From the NCBI GenBank assembly GCA_018402365.1, contig JAGYJD010000003.1, forward strand, positions 33,865 to 97,864: a DNA stretch of 64,000 bases, read 5' to 3'. The position numbers and the translations under genes were made by a program. The notes under the pieces are model-generated. The model saw nothing but the letters and a program-made list of their open reading frames with translations, was not told where the DNA came from and ran no database searches. Shown here in pieces: positions 9,530 through 18,501 of the stretch (positions within the stretch are counted from its first letter, which is position 1; each line of letters begins with the position of its first letter). The stretch is from Candidatus Nanopelagicales bacterium (GTDB lineage: Bacteria > Actinomycetota > Actinomycetes > S36-B12 > UBA5976).

Positions 9530-10717
9530 AAATAAATTCTAGAACGTCCGACAGGAATCCACTGATAGTATTTTGGGGATCTGTTTCGCTCATTCTTTAC
9601 GACATTACAATTGTCAAGATAGTCAAGAAATTGTAACTGCATCTAAATTATTTTGTAGGCTCACAAAAACTAAGTCAATTAATTCATCTGTTACTGGCGC
9701 ACTAGTAAACTTTCTCGCCAAATATCTGTTCTCTGTTGAAACAGTTTGGAGATCAGCTTCCTTCCATTCCCAGTCTTCACGTTCCATTTTTGTGAAATAA
9801 GGTGAGCGCTAATTGCTGCGGCTGAATATTTCTTAGCTAGTAAATCGGACACGAGACTGAATTCCTAAAGATTTGCTCATTTTTCGCCTTGATAAACCAC
9901 AACCCAACGTGCCTGGGATTTCTTTATTAGTTAGAAGCTTTTTGCCTGTGCACAAATTGCATGATGCGGGAATATTAAATCTTTGCCTCCCCTTGAATAA
10001 AAGCGGCAATGACAAATACTTCTCAATGACTGGCTACGCATTCGATATGCCAGCCTTCAAACCTTCCTGGCCCAGATTTGAATCCCAACTCGGTTCATCC
10101 GCCAGCGAAAACTTCAAACTCACCGCATCAAAGGGTTCCGGCACACGTTCTATTGGGATCTCCCCGCGTGCGAAGGTATCGCGCAACTGCGTATTCGTCA
10201 ACTGAAACTAATTCTGGTCAATTTTTCAATTCGGTAATACCAGTCGTCAACTAATTTATAAAGAGTGTTGTTATCGTGAAGTTTTAGCTTGGATTTAATG
10301 ATGGTTTGCATCTCGTCACTTACCAGAAACAAAAACATCTGGAGCAATTACAGCTATCGCCTGCATGTCTATGAGCAAATTTGTCTATTTGTGATTCTGC
10401 GATCTCTTTCCAATTGTTCCTTGTGTTTTTGTCAGTTTATCAAATAAGGATCGTCCACGTCCGTGATGTTTTGTACATAAGAAACATTTTTTTGACTCTG
10501 TCTTAAAAATCTAATCAAAGATCGAAGACAGAATAGGTGACGTGTCCTAAATGTGCTGAATCATACAGGGTTAATCCCATATATATATCAGTAAATCGAT
10601 TTCTGGGTTGTATCTATCTCAGTAATTTTTTGCGCTTGACTCTCATAAAGTGAATACTCTCGACTTTTGCTAAGAAACCAATTCTTTCCTATTGGGCTCA
10701 TCATGTTGCCAAATCAT
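9492..10717 (-). pseudogene. mshC: Mycothiol cysteine ligase MshC, multiply frameshifted
   Basis: MshC joins cysteine to GlcN-inositol in mycothiol biosynthesis and resembles class I cysteinyl-tRNA synthetase. Fragments in several frames follow the family order: LYDSAHLGH (HIGH-like, near 10580), NITDVDDPLFDKL, WDSNLGQ, GWHIECVAS (zinc-binding Cys), GEKMSKSLG (KMSKS loop near 9890), and a tail SGFLSDVLEFIYED before a stop at 9492. WHIEC and the neighbouring DUF3090/SCO1664 genes favour MshC over CysS. The ATG at 10717 overlaps the preceding stop (ATGA). About 408 codons, the usual length. Probably functional in the organism, with consensus errors in this copy. Confidence 0.82.
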
Positions 10718-11535
10718 GTGTTCCAGTCTATTTGTTCAAAATACCGGCCAAGGTATTGCTGACAATCACCCTGCAGCAAAGGAAACATACCAGTTGCAAC
10801 TATTCCCCAAAGTGTTTTTGCCTGTTATCTCAGCTTTGCTTAATACTTACTAAGTAATTCTGCTGATTGACTGAGGCCAGATTCTATTTTTCCCGACAGT
10901 TAAAAGTGCATGGCCGAAAGTTCCTCACCAGCTTTAGCCCACAAGACCGTGCGCAGTTTATTATCAAATGCCATTAACTCCATGATCGATCGCCCAATTA
11001 ACTCCGGCTGGGTCAGTTGATATGTCTTGACTTCCTTTGCGATCAGGTTAGCGCAACGACGCGTGAAGTTGTCAAGGACAATTGGTGAGATGGACGGGGA
11101 TGTGGCTGCTACTTTTACTAAATTAAGCTTGTCCGATGTATGCCTTTAAAACCGTTAAATATTCTGCTGGCACTAAGTCGTGTTTAAATATCCCGACAGA
11201 TTTTACTTCACGAATCATCTACCCATTTTGTACCATTCCCTCGCCAAAATCTGATATTTCACGGATTACAGTTGCGGGCACTAGATTTAATCCACTCTGT
11301 TTACTCAATAGGTAACTTGCATACTCTCTTTCCACTAGATCGTTATTAGGAAAGTCCATAATTCTCTAATCCCACTTTTGGGTTTATCAATCGCTTTGAA
11401 AGCTATTTTGCGTTGAGAGTATTAATAGCTAAAAGCAGGCCACATTAGAGGCACTAGTTATCTGACCAATTACAGAGAATTCAGAATTTAATAACTCACT
11501 TTCGATTTCGTCAATGTCAACGACGATACCACCAT
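10714..11535 (-). pseudogene. SCO1664 family protein (kinase-fold-like), multiply frameshifted
   Basis: Fragments typical of this actinobacterial family can be read in changing frames: NSEFSVIGQITSASNVACF near the start, LWDFPNNDLVEREYASYLL, LNLVPATVIREI..FGEGMVQ, ADRKGSH, then NKLRTVLWAKAGEEL and SGLSQSAELLSKY. The family is distantly related to phosphatidylinositol-kinase-like proteins and is almost always encoded next to mshC; its biochemical role is not established. The last stop overlaps the mshC ATG as ATGA at 10714-10717. The start at 11535 is inferred from a TAATG junction. Nothing suggests a true deletion. Confidence 0.7.
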
Positions 11536-12070
11536 TAGCTCTCAGGCAAATATGACCTTGGGGATCGAGTGGTAGTTGTAAAAAGACAAGGTGGTCTACC
11601 TGCAGAAATAATCGCCTTCCCCGCTCTGCAAAATTTCTTGCCTGTTCAGGTGTAATTCTGCCTCAACAAATCAGGGCCCGTCGAATCCTCCAGACTCTAA
11701 ATCAGGAACATCAAGACCTCAGGTCTTGGTGAGCTTCTACAATAATTAGTCTTTTTGAACTATGAAAATAATTGCAATTGTGCCAACTCTAAATTCTTCC
11801 TGTACTGGTGAATTAAGAGGCGCTAGATCAAGACTGCTTTCATTGTGTATATCTGGAATCAAATCATCAGAGACAACCTCGCTCTGTTGCAATTGATCCA
11901 ACAAGGCATCCATTCTTTCGCAAAGCAAGAGACTTGGTTTTCTCAAGCAACACAGTTGTGATCTGACCTAACTTTTCTGCCTGTAAAATGAAAACCCTCT
12001 CCCTGGGACGCCCACAGTGCCAGAAATAAATCGCTCCGGGAAGCTCAAACAAAAAAACTTGTCGCTCCAT
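11534..12070 (-). pseudogene. DUF3090 domain protein, multiply frameshifted
   Basis: The start MERQVFLFELP at 12070 and the pieces RVFILQAEKLGQITTVLLEKTKSLAL, ERMDALLDQLQQSEVV and LNSPVQEEFRVGTIAI are characteristic of DUF3090, a family found beside mshC and the SCO1664 gene in Actinobacteria. Near the end LDPQGHICLRANG matches the C-terminal zinc-ribbon-like tail. The ATG overlaps the stop of the upstream histidine phosphatase (TAATG). At least three frame changes occur. The function of DUF3090 is unknown; its conserved company suggests a link with mycothiol or thiol metabolism, but that is inference. Confidence 0.75.
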
Positions 12071-12727
12071 TAGCCGGCTCCCCCCGCCCAGTACCGCCCC
12101 TGACGGGATGCTTTGACTTACTTTCAATATTTTTCAAGTGTGACTTTTCATTAATACCTGCTGTCACATAACTGTTTCCGTTAAATTGCAATGTCGAAAC
12201 CAGGCTTGGATCTATAATTATTTTTGAAAGTTATCCAAGATACATCCCTAGGCATTGGCTGAAGGGCTTTTATTAAATCAGCATAGCTAATTACTATCTT
12301 ATTATTTTTCCTTTACGCTTGAAGAATTAAATTTAAGCCATCAACAGCTCGATTTGACATATTCAGCAGACTCTCACCCGCTGGAAAAGTCCCTTGACTG
12401 GGATGTGACTGAATTGTTTTCAGAGATGATGATACTGAAAGACTGAGCGTTTATTGGTCAAGTTCCATAATCACACTCAATAAAATCAGCATTTTTTTAA
12501 TATTTACATTTTCTTTTGAGCTTTCTTTGCTAGCCTCAGCAGTGTTCAAGCATCGCTCTAGGGCTCGAGGAACAAAGATCAGTGGAGTATTTGAGCAACT
12601 TCACCCAAAGCTTTTGCTTGAGCTAAGACCAACTTCATCAGAGTTTTCACACACAGGCTCTTCCAGCCAACAGCCCCTTTTGATTTGCCTCAGACCTGCC
12701 ATGTCGAACGAGATAAATGGTATGCAT
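12070..12727 (-). pseudogene. Histidine phosphatase family protein (MSMEG_4193-like), multiply frameshifted
   Basis: The start MHTIYLVRHGRSEANQKGLLAGR at 12727 has the RHG phospho-acceptor motif of the phosphoglycerate-mutase-like histidine phosphatases, and GVKLDEVGLS follows in a second frame. Downstream the reading breaks up badly and only short pieces can be followed to the TAATG junction with DUF3090 at 12070. This position, directly ahead of DUF3090 and the SCO1664 gene, is where Actinobacteria usually carry an MSMEG_4193-family phosphatase. The substrate is unknown. Size (about 219 codons) fits the family. Confidence 0.72.
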
Positions 12728-12747
12728 TTGTTCCCATCTTAAAGGAG

Positions 12748-13560
12748 TCAATATTCCTGCAGTAAGAGCAATCAAAGTCCTACCCCGATTATGACCCGAT
12801 AAATCGCGAAGATACCGAGTGAATTACTTGCTAACCACCTCAATAGCCAGGCAATGAAGGCGTATCCGCAAAATGAAACAGAATGTGGCGATCAGGTAGG
12901 GCCCCAGCCTGCTGAATTATTACTTGAAATACTCAGCGCTTCAGCCAGAATCCGCTTGCCACCACCGCTGGGACTGATAATAAAAGTAAAAACCAGGCCG
13001 CATCCTTTCGTTCTAATTTAAAAAGCCGCGCGGCGGCATCGTCGCTCAGATCAAACTACCCCAGGGATCAGGAGCCAAGGATTGTACGCGATTCCAAATT
13101 TAGAAACATTTGCGAGTATTTCAAGTCAGTATTGGTTTTCGTCATCAGCGAAATACTTATCAATCAACCAAATAATTACGCCAACCAAGATTAAAAGAAT
13201 AGAGATTAGGTATAAATTTCTAAAGGCGGTCCGTATTGTATCTTGTAAAATAAGACCCAAAAAAATTATCGGTAATGTTCCGATAGCAATTCCGATAAAG
13301 AGCCTAGAGTTTTGGTCGCTCCAAGAGACTTTTCCCATTAAAGACTGAGTACCAGATTTCAAAATATCGACTAAGTCCCGGTAAAAATATATGAGAACTG
13401 CTGCGACTGTTCCAAGTTGAATGATGGCTGTAAAGGAGGCTCCAGGATCCGCCTGTCCAATTAACTGCGGAACAAATCTTAAATGCGCGCTTGAAGAAAT
13501 GGGTAAAAACTCGGTAGCCCCTTGTACAATACCAAGCAAAATTGCCACTAAATAATCCAA
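12748..13560 (-). pseudogene. uppP: Undecaprenyl-diphosphatase UppP, C-terminal half frameshifted
   Basis: Membrane phosphatase that recycles undecaprenyl pyrophosphate for peptidoglycan synthesis and gives bacitracin resistance. The first 144 codons are clean: MDYLVAILLGIVQGATEFLPISSSAH holds the conserved E-x-LPISSS catalytic segment, followed by several hydrophobic helices. After about 13126 the frame is lost, but LIPGV.RSGATMTAARLF.LERKDAAWF, the second catalytic motif (PGxSRSG), and a closing AWLLRWLASNSLGIFAIYRVIIG can be read by switching frame. It is the first gene of the damaged operon and stands divergent to the plus-strand gene at 13632. Confidence 0.88.
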
Positions 13561-13631
13561 ATCAACCTAACTCTCAAGAAACACGCTCAATAAGCGAGCC
13601 TAGAGGTAAGTTTTTCTATTAGCCTCAATGC

Positions 13632-14534
13632 ATGCAGGCAGGTCTTTTAAAAAGAGTCAACTACCGAGTACCGAAACTAATCTTGGGTACCCAAAATTGG
13701 GGTGAGTATGTTGACCTACCTGAAGCTCGCAGTCAACTCCGCACTTATCAAGCAGCCGGTGGCTTCGCACTTGATATCTCTCCCAACTCGAAGGCTATGG
13801 CAATGGCGGGTGAACTATTAGCTGAATTGACCGATCGGGAATCCTTTCAAGTACACCTGAATTTAAGTCAAATTACCAATTATTCTCACGCGCAGGATCT
13901 GATGAGCAATGCCCTCTCGCAAAGTGGATTAGACCATTTTGACTTAACTTGGTTGAGTTTCGATTTTTATAACCTCTCGTTAAACGAAATAGTAAAAATT
14001 TCTCAAAGTTTTATTAATTATGAAAAAACTAGGTATCTAGGCTTACTTAGTCAACCATTTTGGCAAACGGTGTTTTTAGATGAACGGCTCATGTCTGAAA
14101 AAATTCCAATATCTGGACTAAAAATAAACTGGTCACTTTTGCAAAGAAGTTTAAGTAAATCAGAAATTCAAGGTAGCGAATTCTTTGACCATTCGCTAAT
14201 CGCCACCAGTCCCACAGCGCTAGGTCTGTTAACTGGAAAGTATCGATTTTCAACTCCCTCGGATTCTCTGTTGGCAAGAAGTGGCAAAGATTTCCAACAC
14301 CTCTTGACAAGCGCAAACCAATCCAAAATTGAAGCATTGGCTACCGCAGCGGCGGGTCTTGAACTTGGATTAGCTGAGCTGGCTTTAGCTTGGCTGCTGG
14401 CACATGATCAAGTAACCGGAGTTTTGATAAATGCCAGGAATACTGCTCAGTTGTCTCAACTCTTAACTTCGTCCACTATCGATCTACCAACTGAATTATT
14501 CGAAGCTTTAAATGAGGTGGCAGATTTTGAGTAA
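13632..14534 (+). CDS. Aldo/keto reductase-like protein lacking the usual catalytic Tyr
   Basis: A 300-residue protein with the outline of an (alpha/beta)8 aldo/keto reductase: LILGTQNWGEYVD at the start, FALDISPNSKAMAMAGELL where the family has D-T-A-x-x-Y-G-x-S-E-x-x-LG, a central LGLLSQPF strand, and C-terminal ATSPTALGLLTGKY and VLINARNTAQLSQLL resembling the NADP-binding end. The catalytic Tyr that follows the Asp is not present in the expected spot, so it may have a different activity or none. It is divergent from uppP and overlaps the next small gene. Assignment to the superfamily is fair; the reaction is unknown. Confidence 0.7.
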   Translation: MQAGLLKRVNYRVPKLILGTQNWGEYVDLPEARSQLRTYQAAGGFALDISPNSKAMAMAGELLAELTDRESFQVHLNLSQITNYSHAQDLMSNALSQSGLDHFDLTWLSFDFYNLSLNEIVKISQSFINYEKTRYLGLLSQPFWQTVFLDERLMSEKIPISGLKINWSLLQRSLSKSEIQGSEFFDHSLIATSPTALGLLTGKYRFSTPSDSLLARSGKDFQHLLTSANQSKIEALATAAAGLELGLAELALAWLLAHDQVTGVLINARNTAQLSQLLTSSTIDLPTELFEALNEVADFE

Positions 14535-14748
14535 AGTTAAAAGTCATTGGGAAATTCGGGAAATAAATTTTGGCTATCATTCCATAATCAACGACACCAA
14601 AGATATTCTTACCGATTTGGCAGAATATGGGCAATGGGAGTTACATCGAACCAGAATTTATCCAAATGGACAAAAGCGAGTTTGGATTAAAAGAAAAGTT
14701 CTTAGAGTTAAATCCTCAATAATTACAGGCTTGCCAAAAATCGTTTAA
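14512..14748 (+). CDS. DUF5703 family protein
   Basis: Small basic protein of 78 residues. The core EIREINFGYHSIINDTKDILTDLAEYGQWELHRTRIYPNGQKRVWIKRKV resembles DUF5703, a short actinobacterial family with an AEYGxWEL..R.Y..G.R.VWL.R pattern, found beside aldo/keto reductase and M20 peptidase genes. The ATG at 14512 lies inside the end of the preceding gene; a TTG at 14524 is an alternative start. The 3' end overlaps the convergent M20 peptidase by 26 nt. Function unknown. Confidence 0.75.
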   Translation: MRWQILSKVKSHWEIREINFGYHSIINDTKDILTDLAEYGQWELHRTRIYPNGQKRVWIKRKVLRVKSSIITGLPKIV

Positions 14749-16015
14749 AAGTCCTTACCCCAAATTGAAGCGAACTGATAGGCACTCGTTCGTTTTTACC
14801 GTGAAAAAGACTGGCGAAGTCAAGATCATTTGGTAATTGGAGTGGCATAAATCCATACCCAGCAATGTTCAACTTAGATAACGCCTTGGCGTCTGTTCCC
14901 CCTGAAAGCATGTACGGAACAACTCTGGCGGCGGGATCCTCAGCACTAATTGCTTCGATCATGCTGTTAACAATTACTTCATCAAAAGGTGCACTCAAAG
15001 CAACATCTAAATTTTGAAATTCGATATCTATTTTTTCACCAGCTAAAGATTTAATTGTTGAGATAAAGTCATTTTGATTACCTGGAAGGAATCTTCCATC
15101 GATCACTGCAGAAGCTTCACTTGGTATTACGTTCGCTTTGTAACCACCCGAGAGCATTGTTGGGTTAGCGGTATCTCGAAACGTCGCCTTTACTATTTTT
15201 GAAAGACCAATTAATAAGTCAGCGGTTTTTTCAGGGTCTTTTGGATCGAAATCAGTTTTTGTGATTAGAGCGGTTTCTTCGAGTAGTGTTAAAACACTCT
15301 CGTGCAAAGTCAACGGAAATTTGTGGCTGCTTATTCTGCTTACCGCACTTGCTATCTCAGTCACCGCGTTGTCATTATTAATCATGCTTCCATGGCCAGC
15401 TGTACCCTTGGCGTTGAGTTTCATCCAAGCAATACCTTTTTGTGCTGTTTCTATTAAATAAAGTCTCACTCCCCCCGCAAGTGAGGTGGAGAATCCACCG
15501 ACTTCACCAACAGCAAATTTTGCTCCTTCAAAAAAATCTCGCTGGTTATCTACCACCCAATGAGACCCCAAAATTCCTCCTGCTTCTTCGTCAGCAAAAA
15601 AAGCAAGCAGCAGAGAGTTATTCGGTTGCCAATTATTTTTTATTAATTCAGCTAACGCAGCCAAAATCATGGCCACACCATTTTTCATATCGACTGCGCC
15701 ACGACCGTAAATAACATCGTCAACTACTTCTGCCGATAGCGGATGATAAAGCCACTCGGATTCGTCGAAAGGGACTACATCCAAGTGAGCATGTAAAACG
15801 ATTTTTTCTGCATCCGGATTTTTACCCACTACCTCACACAAAACGGAGGTTCGATCTGGTGAGGGTCCAACTCGAAATGGACTTAATCCCATTTGAGTTA
15901 ATTTTTCAAACACGTAATCTGCGGCCGCTCGCTCCCCGCTACTCTCCCCTAACCCCCAATTTCGAGAATCAATTTGGATCAGCTCACGGCAAATCTCAAC
16001 AACTTTCTCTTCCAT
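14723..16015 (-). CDS. M20 family metallopeptidase (ArgE/DapE/ACY1-like)
   Basis: Zinc-dependent exopeptidase or amidohydrolase of 430 residues. Metal-site motifs are visible: HAHLDVVP (His and Asp linker), GRGAVDMKNG (bridging Asp), FADEEAGG (catalytic Glu pair), GEVGGFS, and a C-terminal LFHGKNERVP with the last His ligand. The middle has the dimerisation domain (KGIAWMKLNAKGTAGHGS). Family members cleave dipeptides, N-acyl amino acids or succinyl-diaminopimelate; the sequence does not decide the substrate. It is divergent from the tRNA-Leu and convergent with the DUF5703 gene. Orthologues sit in the same place in other Actinobacteria, from memory. Confidence 0.9.
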   Translation of the reverse strand: MEEKVVEICRELIQIDSRNWGLGESSGERAAADYVFEKLTQMGLSPFRVGPSPDRTSVLCEVVGKNPDAEKIVLHAHLDVVPFDESEWLYHPLSAEVVDDVIYGRGAVDMKNGVAMILAALAELIKNNWQPNNSLLLAFFADEEAGGILGSHWVVDNQRDFFEGAKFAVGEVGGFSTSLAGGVRLYLIETAQKGIAWMKLNAKGTAGHGSMINNDNAVTEIASAVSRISSHKFPLTLHESVLTLLEETALITKTDFDPKDPEKTADLLIGLSKIVKATFRDTANPTMLSGGYKANVIPSEASAVIDGRFLPGNQNDFISTIKSLAGEKIDIEFQNLDVALSAPFDEVIVNSMIEAISAEDPAARVVPYMLSGGTDAKALSKLNIAGYGFMPLQLPNDLDFASLFHGKNERVPISSLQFGVRTFKRFLASL

Positions 16016-16081
16016 GGCCCCATCTTGCCCAGTTACCAGCTAAGGCAACTAACTCGACTCGTTAGTACAGTTTGATTTTGA

Positions 16082-16165
16082 GTCCGAGTGGCGGAATTGG
16101 TAGACGTGCTAGCTTGAGGGGCTAGTGCCCGCAAGGGCGTAGGGGTTCAAGTCCCCTCTCGGACA
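16082..16165 (+). tRNA. tRNA-Leu (anticodon GAG)
   Basis: The acceptor stem GTCCGAG pairs with CTCGGAC, followed by discriminator A. The D-arm is GGCGGAATTGGTAGACG, the anticodon stem CTAGC/GCTAG encloses the loop TTGAGGG (anticodon GAG), then comes a long variable arm TGCCCGCAAGGGCGT, and the T-arm AGGGG-TTCAAGT-CCCCT. This is a normal class II tRNA and reads CUC/CUU leucine codons. No CCA is encoded. It lies alone between the M20 peptidase and the potassium channel gene. Confidence 0.96.
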
Positions 16166-16254
16166 CACTGCAGCGATTGCCTTATCACGCGATATCCAAC
16201 ATTTAGGCCCTAATATTTAGATGCTAATTTAGAATTTAACGAAATTGGAGAATA

Positions 16255-17952
16255 TTGACAGAGCGTAGACGCAAAGATCCCGGTCGCTTTCTGAGAGGTG
16301 AAAAAACCGCCACTCCTGTTAGGTACAGGGCATTATTTTTTCTATTAGCAATCTTCATAAGTGTAGTTGGAGTTTATGCCGTAATTTTTCAGATAATTAT
16401 GACCCGGGAGGGACAAGTCCACTCTTGGTGGTCAAGTTTTTATTGGGCGGTAGTTACCATGAGCACGCTGGGCTACGGAGACATCACTTTTAATTCTGAC
16501 CTGGGCCGGCTTTTTTCCATAATCGTAATTATCTCGGGAATTGCCTTTTTGTTAGTTTTACTCCCGTTTGTTTTGATTCAATTTATTGTTGTGCCCATTC
16601 TTGAACGCCGCGCTACCGCCAGGGCACCGCGCGCAATTGATGAAGGAATCGAGGATCATTTAGTTTTAACAAATACTGGCTCAATCGAGGATGCCCTAAT
16701 TCGTAGGGCGGAAGATTCTGGAATGCAATATGTACTAATAGTCGGCGACCTGGAAGAAGCCTTACGTTTACATGACGCTGGGTACAAGGTCGTGGTAGGC
16801 GAATTAGATAACCCTGACACTTATCGGGCAGCGCGAGTTCCGCAAGCCTCACTTTTTGCTGCGACCCGAGGTGATATCGCAAACACCAACATAATTTTCA
16901 CCGTCCGAGAAGTCTCTGAAAAGGTTCCGGTGGTCGCTCTCGCTTCAGCAAGTGCCTCAGTGGATATCTTGGAGTTAGCTGGCGCCAATCAAGTAATTCA
17001 ACTCGGTGTCACACTCGGAAAAATGATGGCGCAAAGAATTGTCGGCACTGAGGCTAGATGTCAGATTGTTGGCGAACTAGCAGGACTTTCAGTCGCTGAG
17101 GTTGGCATATCTGGCACCAACCTAGTGAACAAGACCTTAAGTGAAACGAAAATTAGAACCTTAACCGGCGTAAATGTAGTTGGAGTTTTCAATCGCGGTG
17201 AATTTGTAGCGGCAACCCTTGTCACCAAACTTGAACCCAACTCAGCCTTAATATTAGCTGGCACGAAAGAGCAATTAAAGAAATATGATGAAGTGTTTGC
17301 AGAAGAGAAGATTGAAAAAAGCTTTGTTTTGATTATCGGCGGCGGTCGCGTAGGACGTCAAATTGGTCAGTCACTTGATGAGATGGGAATCAAATTCAAG
17401 ATCATTGAAAAGCAATCGGACCGAGTACGAGATCCCAGTCAATACGTGGTTGGCGATGCGGCTGACTTAAGGGTGTTAGAGGCTGCCGGCATTAAAGAGG
17501 CAAGTTCTATCTTGGTAACAACACATGAAGACGATGTCAATGTTTACCTAACCATTTACGCCCGAAGACTTCGACCTGAAGCTCAAATTATTTCACGTGC
17601 CAGGCTCGATCGGAACGTCACAACTCTCTACAAGGCGGGAGCTGATGCCGTACTCTCTTATGCCTCAACTGGAGCCACTGCAATTTGGAACAGGGGGCAG
17701 TCCGAGGACACAATTTTGTTAGCAGACGGTCTATTAATCCTCCGCGTTAAAGTTCCTGAAAAGTTAGCTGGCATTACCTTGCAAGAGGCAGATTTACAGA
17801 ATCAAGTCGGAGTTACGGCAATTGCTTTGGTTTATGGTGGCGTTACCGAATCAGACCCAGATCCTTTAGTTCCACTAGCTGCTGGTGCCGAGTTAATAAT
17901 TATCGGTGATGACTTAGCTCATGAAAAATTTAGAGATATCTATCCTGATTAA
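16255..17952 (+). CDS. Potassium channel protein with two RCK/TrkA-N domains
   Basis: A 565-residue inner-membrane channel subunit. Residues about 25-50 and 85-115 form two transmembrane helices flanking a pore loop with the selectivity filter TLGYGD (residues about 73-78). Two cytoplasmic RCK units follow, the second with a clear Rossmann GGGRVGRQIGQSL near residue 362; such domains gate the pore in response to ligands such as NAD(H), nucleotides or Ca2+. The start is TTG at 16255 with GGAG seven bases upstream. Having two RCK units on one chain is known in some bacterial channels. It ends directly against the convergent VKOR gene without a gap. Confidence 0.9.
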   Translation: MTERRRKDPGRFLRGEKTATPVRYRALFFLLAIFISVVGVYAVIFQIIMTREGQVHSWWSSFYWAVVTMSTLGYGDITFNSDLGRLFSIIVIISGIAFLLVLLPFVLIQFIVVPILERRATARAPRAIDEGIEDHLVLTNTGSIEDALIRRAEDSGMQYVLIVGDLEEALRLHDAGYKVVVGELDNPDTYRAARVPQASLFAATRGDIANTNIIFTVREVSEKVPVVALASASASVDILELAGANQVIQLGVTLGKMMAQRIVGTEARCQIVGELAGLSVAEVGISGTNLVNKTLSETKIRTLTGVNVVGVFNRGEFVAATLVTKLEPNSALILAGTKEQLKKYDEVFAEEKIEKSFVLIIGGGRVGRQIGQSLDEMGIKFKIIEKQSDRVRDPSQYVVGDAADLRVLEAAGIKEASSILVTTHEDDVNVYLTIYARRLRPEAQIISRARLDRNVTTLYKAGADAVLSYASTGATAIWNRGQSEDTILLADGLLILRVKVPEKLAGITLQEADLQNQVGVTAIALVYGGVTESDPDPLVPLAAGAELIIIGDDLAHEKFRDIYPD

Positions 17953-18501
17953 TCAAAGCACTATGAATATGTAGATGAGGGCTACCACAACTATCGTCCA
18001 GCCTAATAAAAAAAATCCCATTAGATTAGAAAGAGAAAGAAACAAAGGTTTTGCACTTGTCCTTAATAGGTCGCGTGCTGAAAGCGAAAAAATCGGCAGT
18101 GTCATTCCCCACGCCACAATGCAGTAAGCACACAAGGCTCCAATAATGAAAATACTTTGATAGGCCAACCAGCTGACGAAAATGGTTGCTATACCAGAAC
18201 CAATCACAATGCCTTTTAATACCCAATTGGGTAATTCAACTTTTGCTAGCAGCAACACACCAAAAGTAATTAAAACACTAAAGGTGGATATCCCAATTAG
18301 GGTGTTAGGAAAACCAAAAACAGAAGCTTGAGCTGTATTTACTATCTCGCCACAAGAAAATATTGAATTGATATCACAATTTGAGATATAGTTTGGATCT
18401 TGCAAAATCTTTATTTTGTCATTTGTCAAGACCATGCTTGCCCAAAAGCCAATTAGCCCGCCTAAGAGCAGCAACCACTGAAGCGGTTTAGAGAAGGTCA
18501 T
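17953..18501 (-). CDS. Vitamin K epoxide reductase (VKOR) family protein
   Basis: Integral membrane protein of 182 residues with about four to five hydrophobic helices. It carries two cysteine pairs: CDINSIFSC in the first periplasmic loop and CAYC between later helices. Bacterial VKOR reoxidises a thioredoxin-like partner such as DsbA and passes electrons to quinone, so it drives disulfide formation outside the membrane. No fused thioredoxin domain is present. The ATG overlaps the stop of the NUDIX-like gene by four bases (18498-18501). Confidence 0.9.
   Translation of the reverse strand: MTFSKPLQWLLLLGGLIGFWASMVLTNDKIKILQDPNYISNCDINSIFSCGEIVNTAQASVFGFPNTLIGISTFSVLITFGVLLLAKVELPNWVLKGIVIGSGIATIFVSWLAYQSIFIIGALCAYCIVAWGMTLPIFSLSARDLLRTSAKPLFLSLSNLMGFFLLGWTIVVVALIYIFIVL

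Larger units (their letters stand above)
7540..13126. other. Indel-rich block disrupting seven consecutive genes
   Basis: Between the middle of the PAC2 gene and the middle of uppP no long open frame exists on either strand, although the flanking halves of those two genes are clean. Reading the minus strand and changing frame every 30-100 bases recovers pgi, mshC, SCO1664-family, DUF3090, a histidine phosphatase and the C-terminal half of uppP in their usual actinobacterial order. Conserved motifs survive in all of them. The block edges fall inside genes, not between genes. This looks like a stretch of low consensus quality rather than a biological boundary. Confidence 0.8.

Noticed and set aside
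9873..10205. A 110-codon plus-strand open frame in the damaged block
   Set aside because: It is antisense to the mshC KMSKS and WHIEC regions, has no family resemblance, and opens only because the real minus-strand frames are broken.
7540..13126. Mobile element, prophage remnant or pseudogene graveyard
   Set aside because: No transposase, integrase, terminal repeat or foreign gene is visible, and the decoded genes are the normal actinobacterial neighbours in the normal order.
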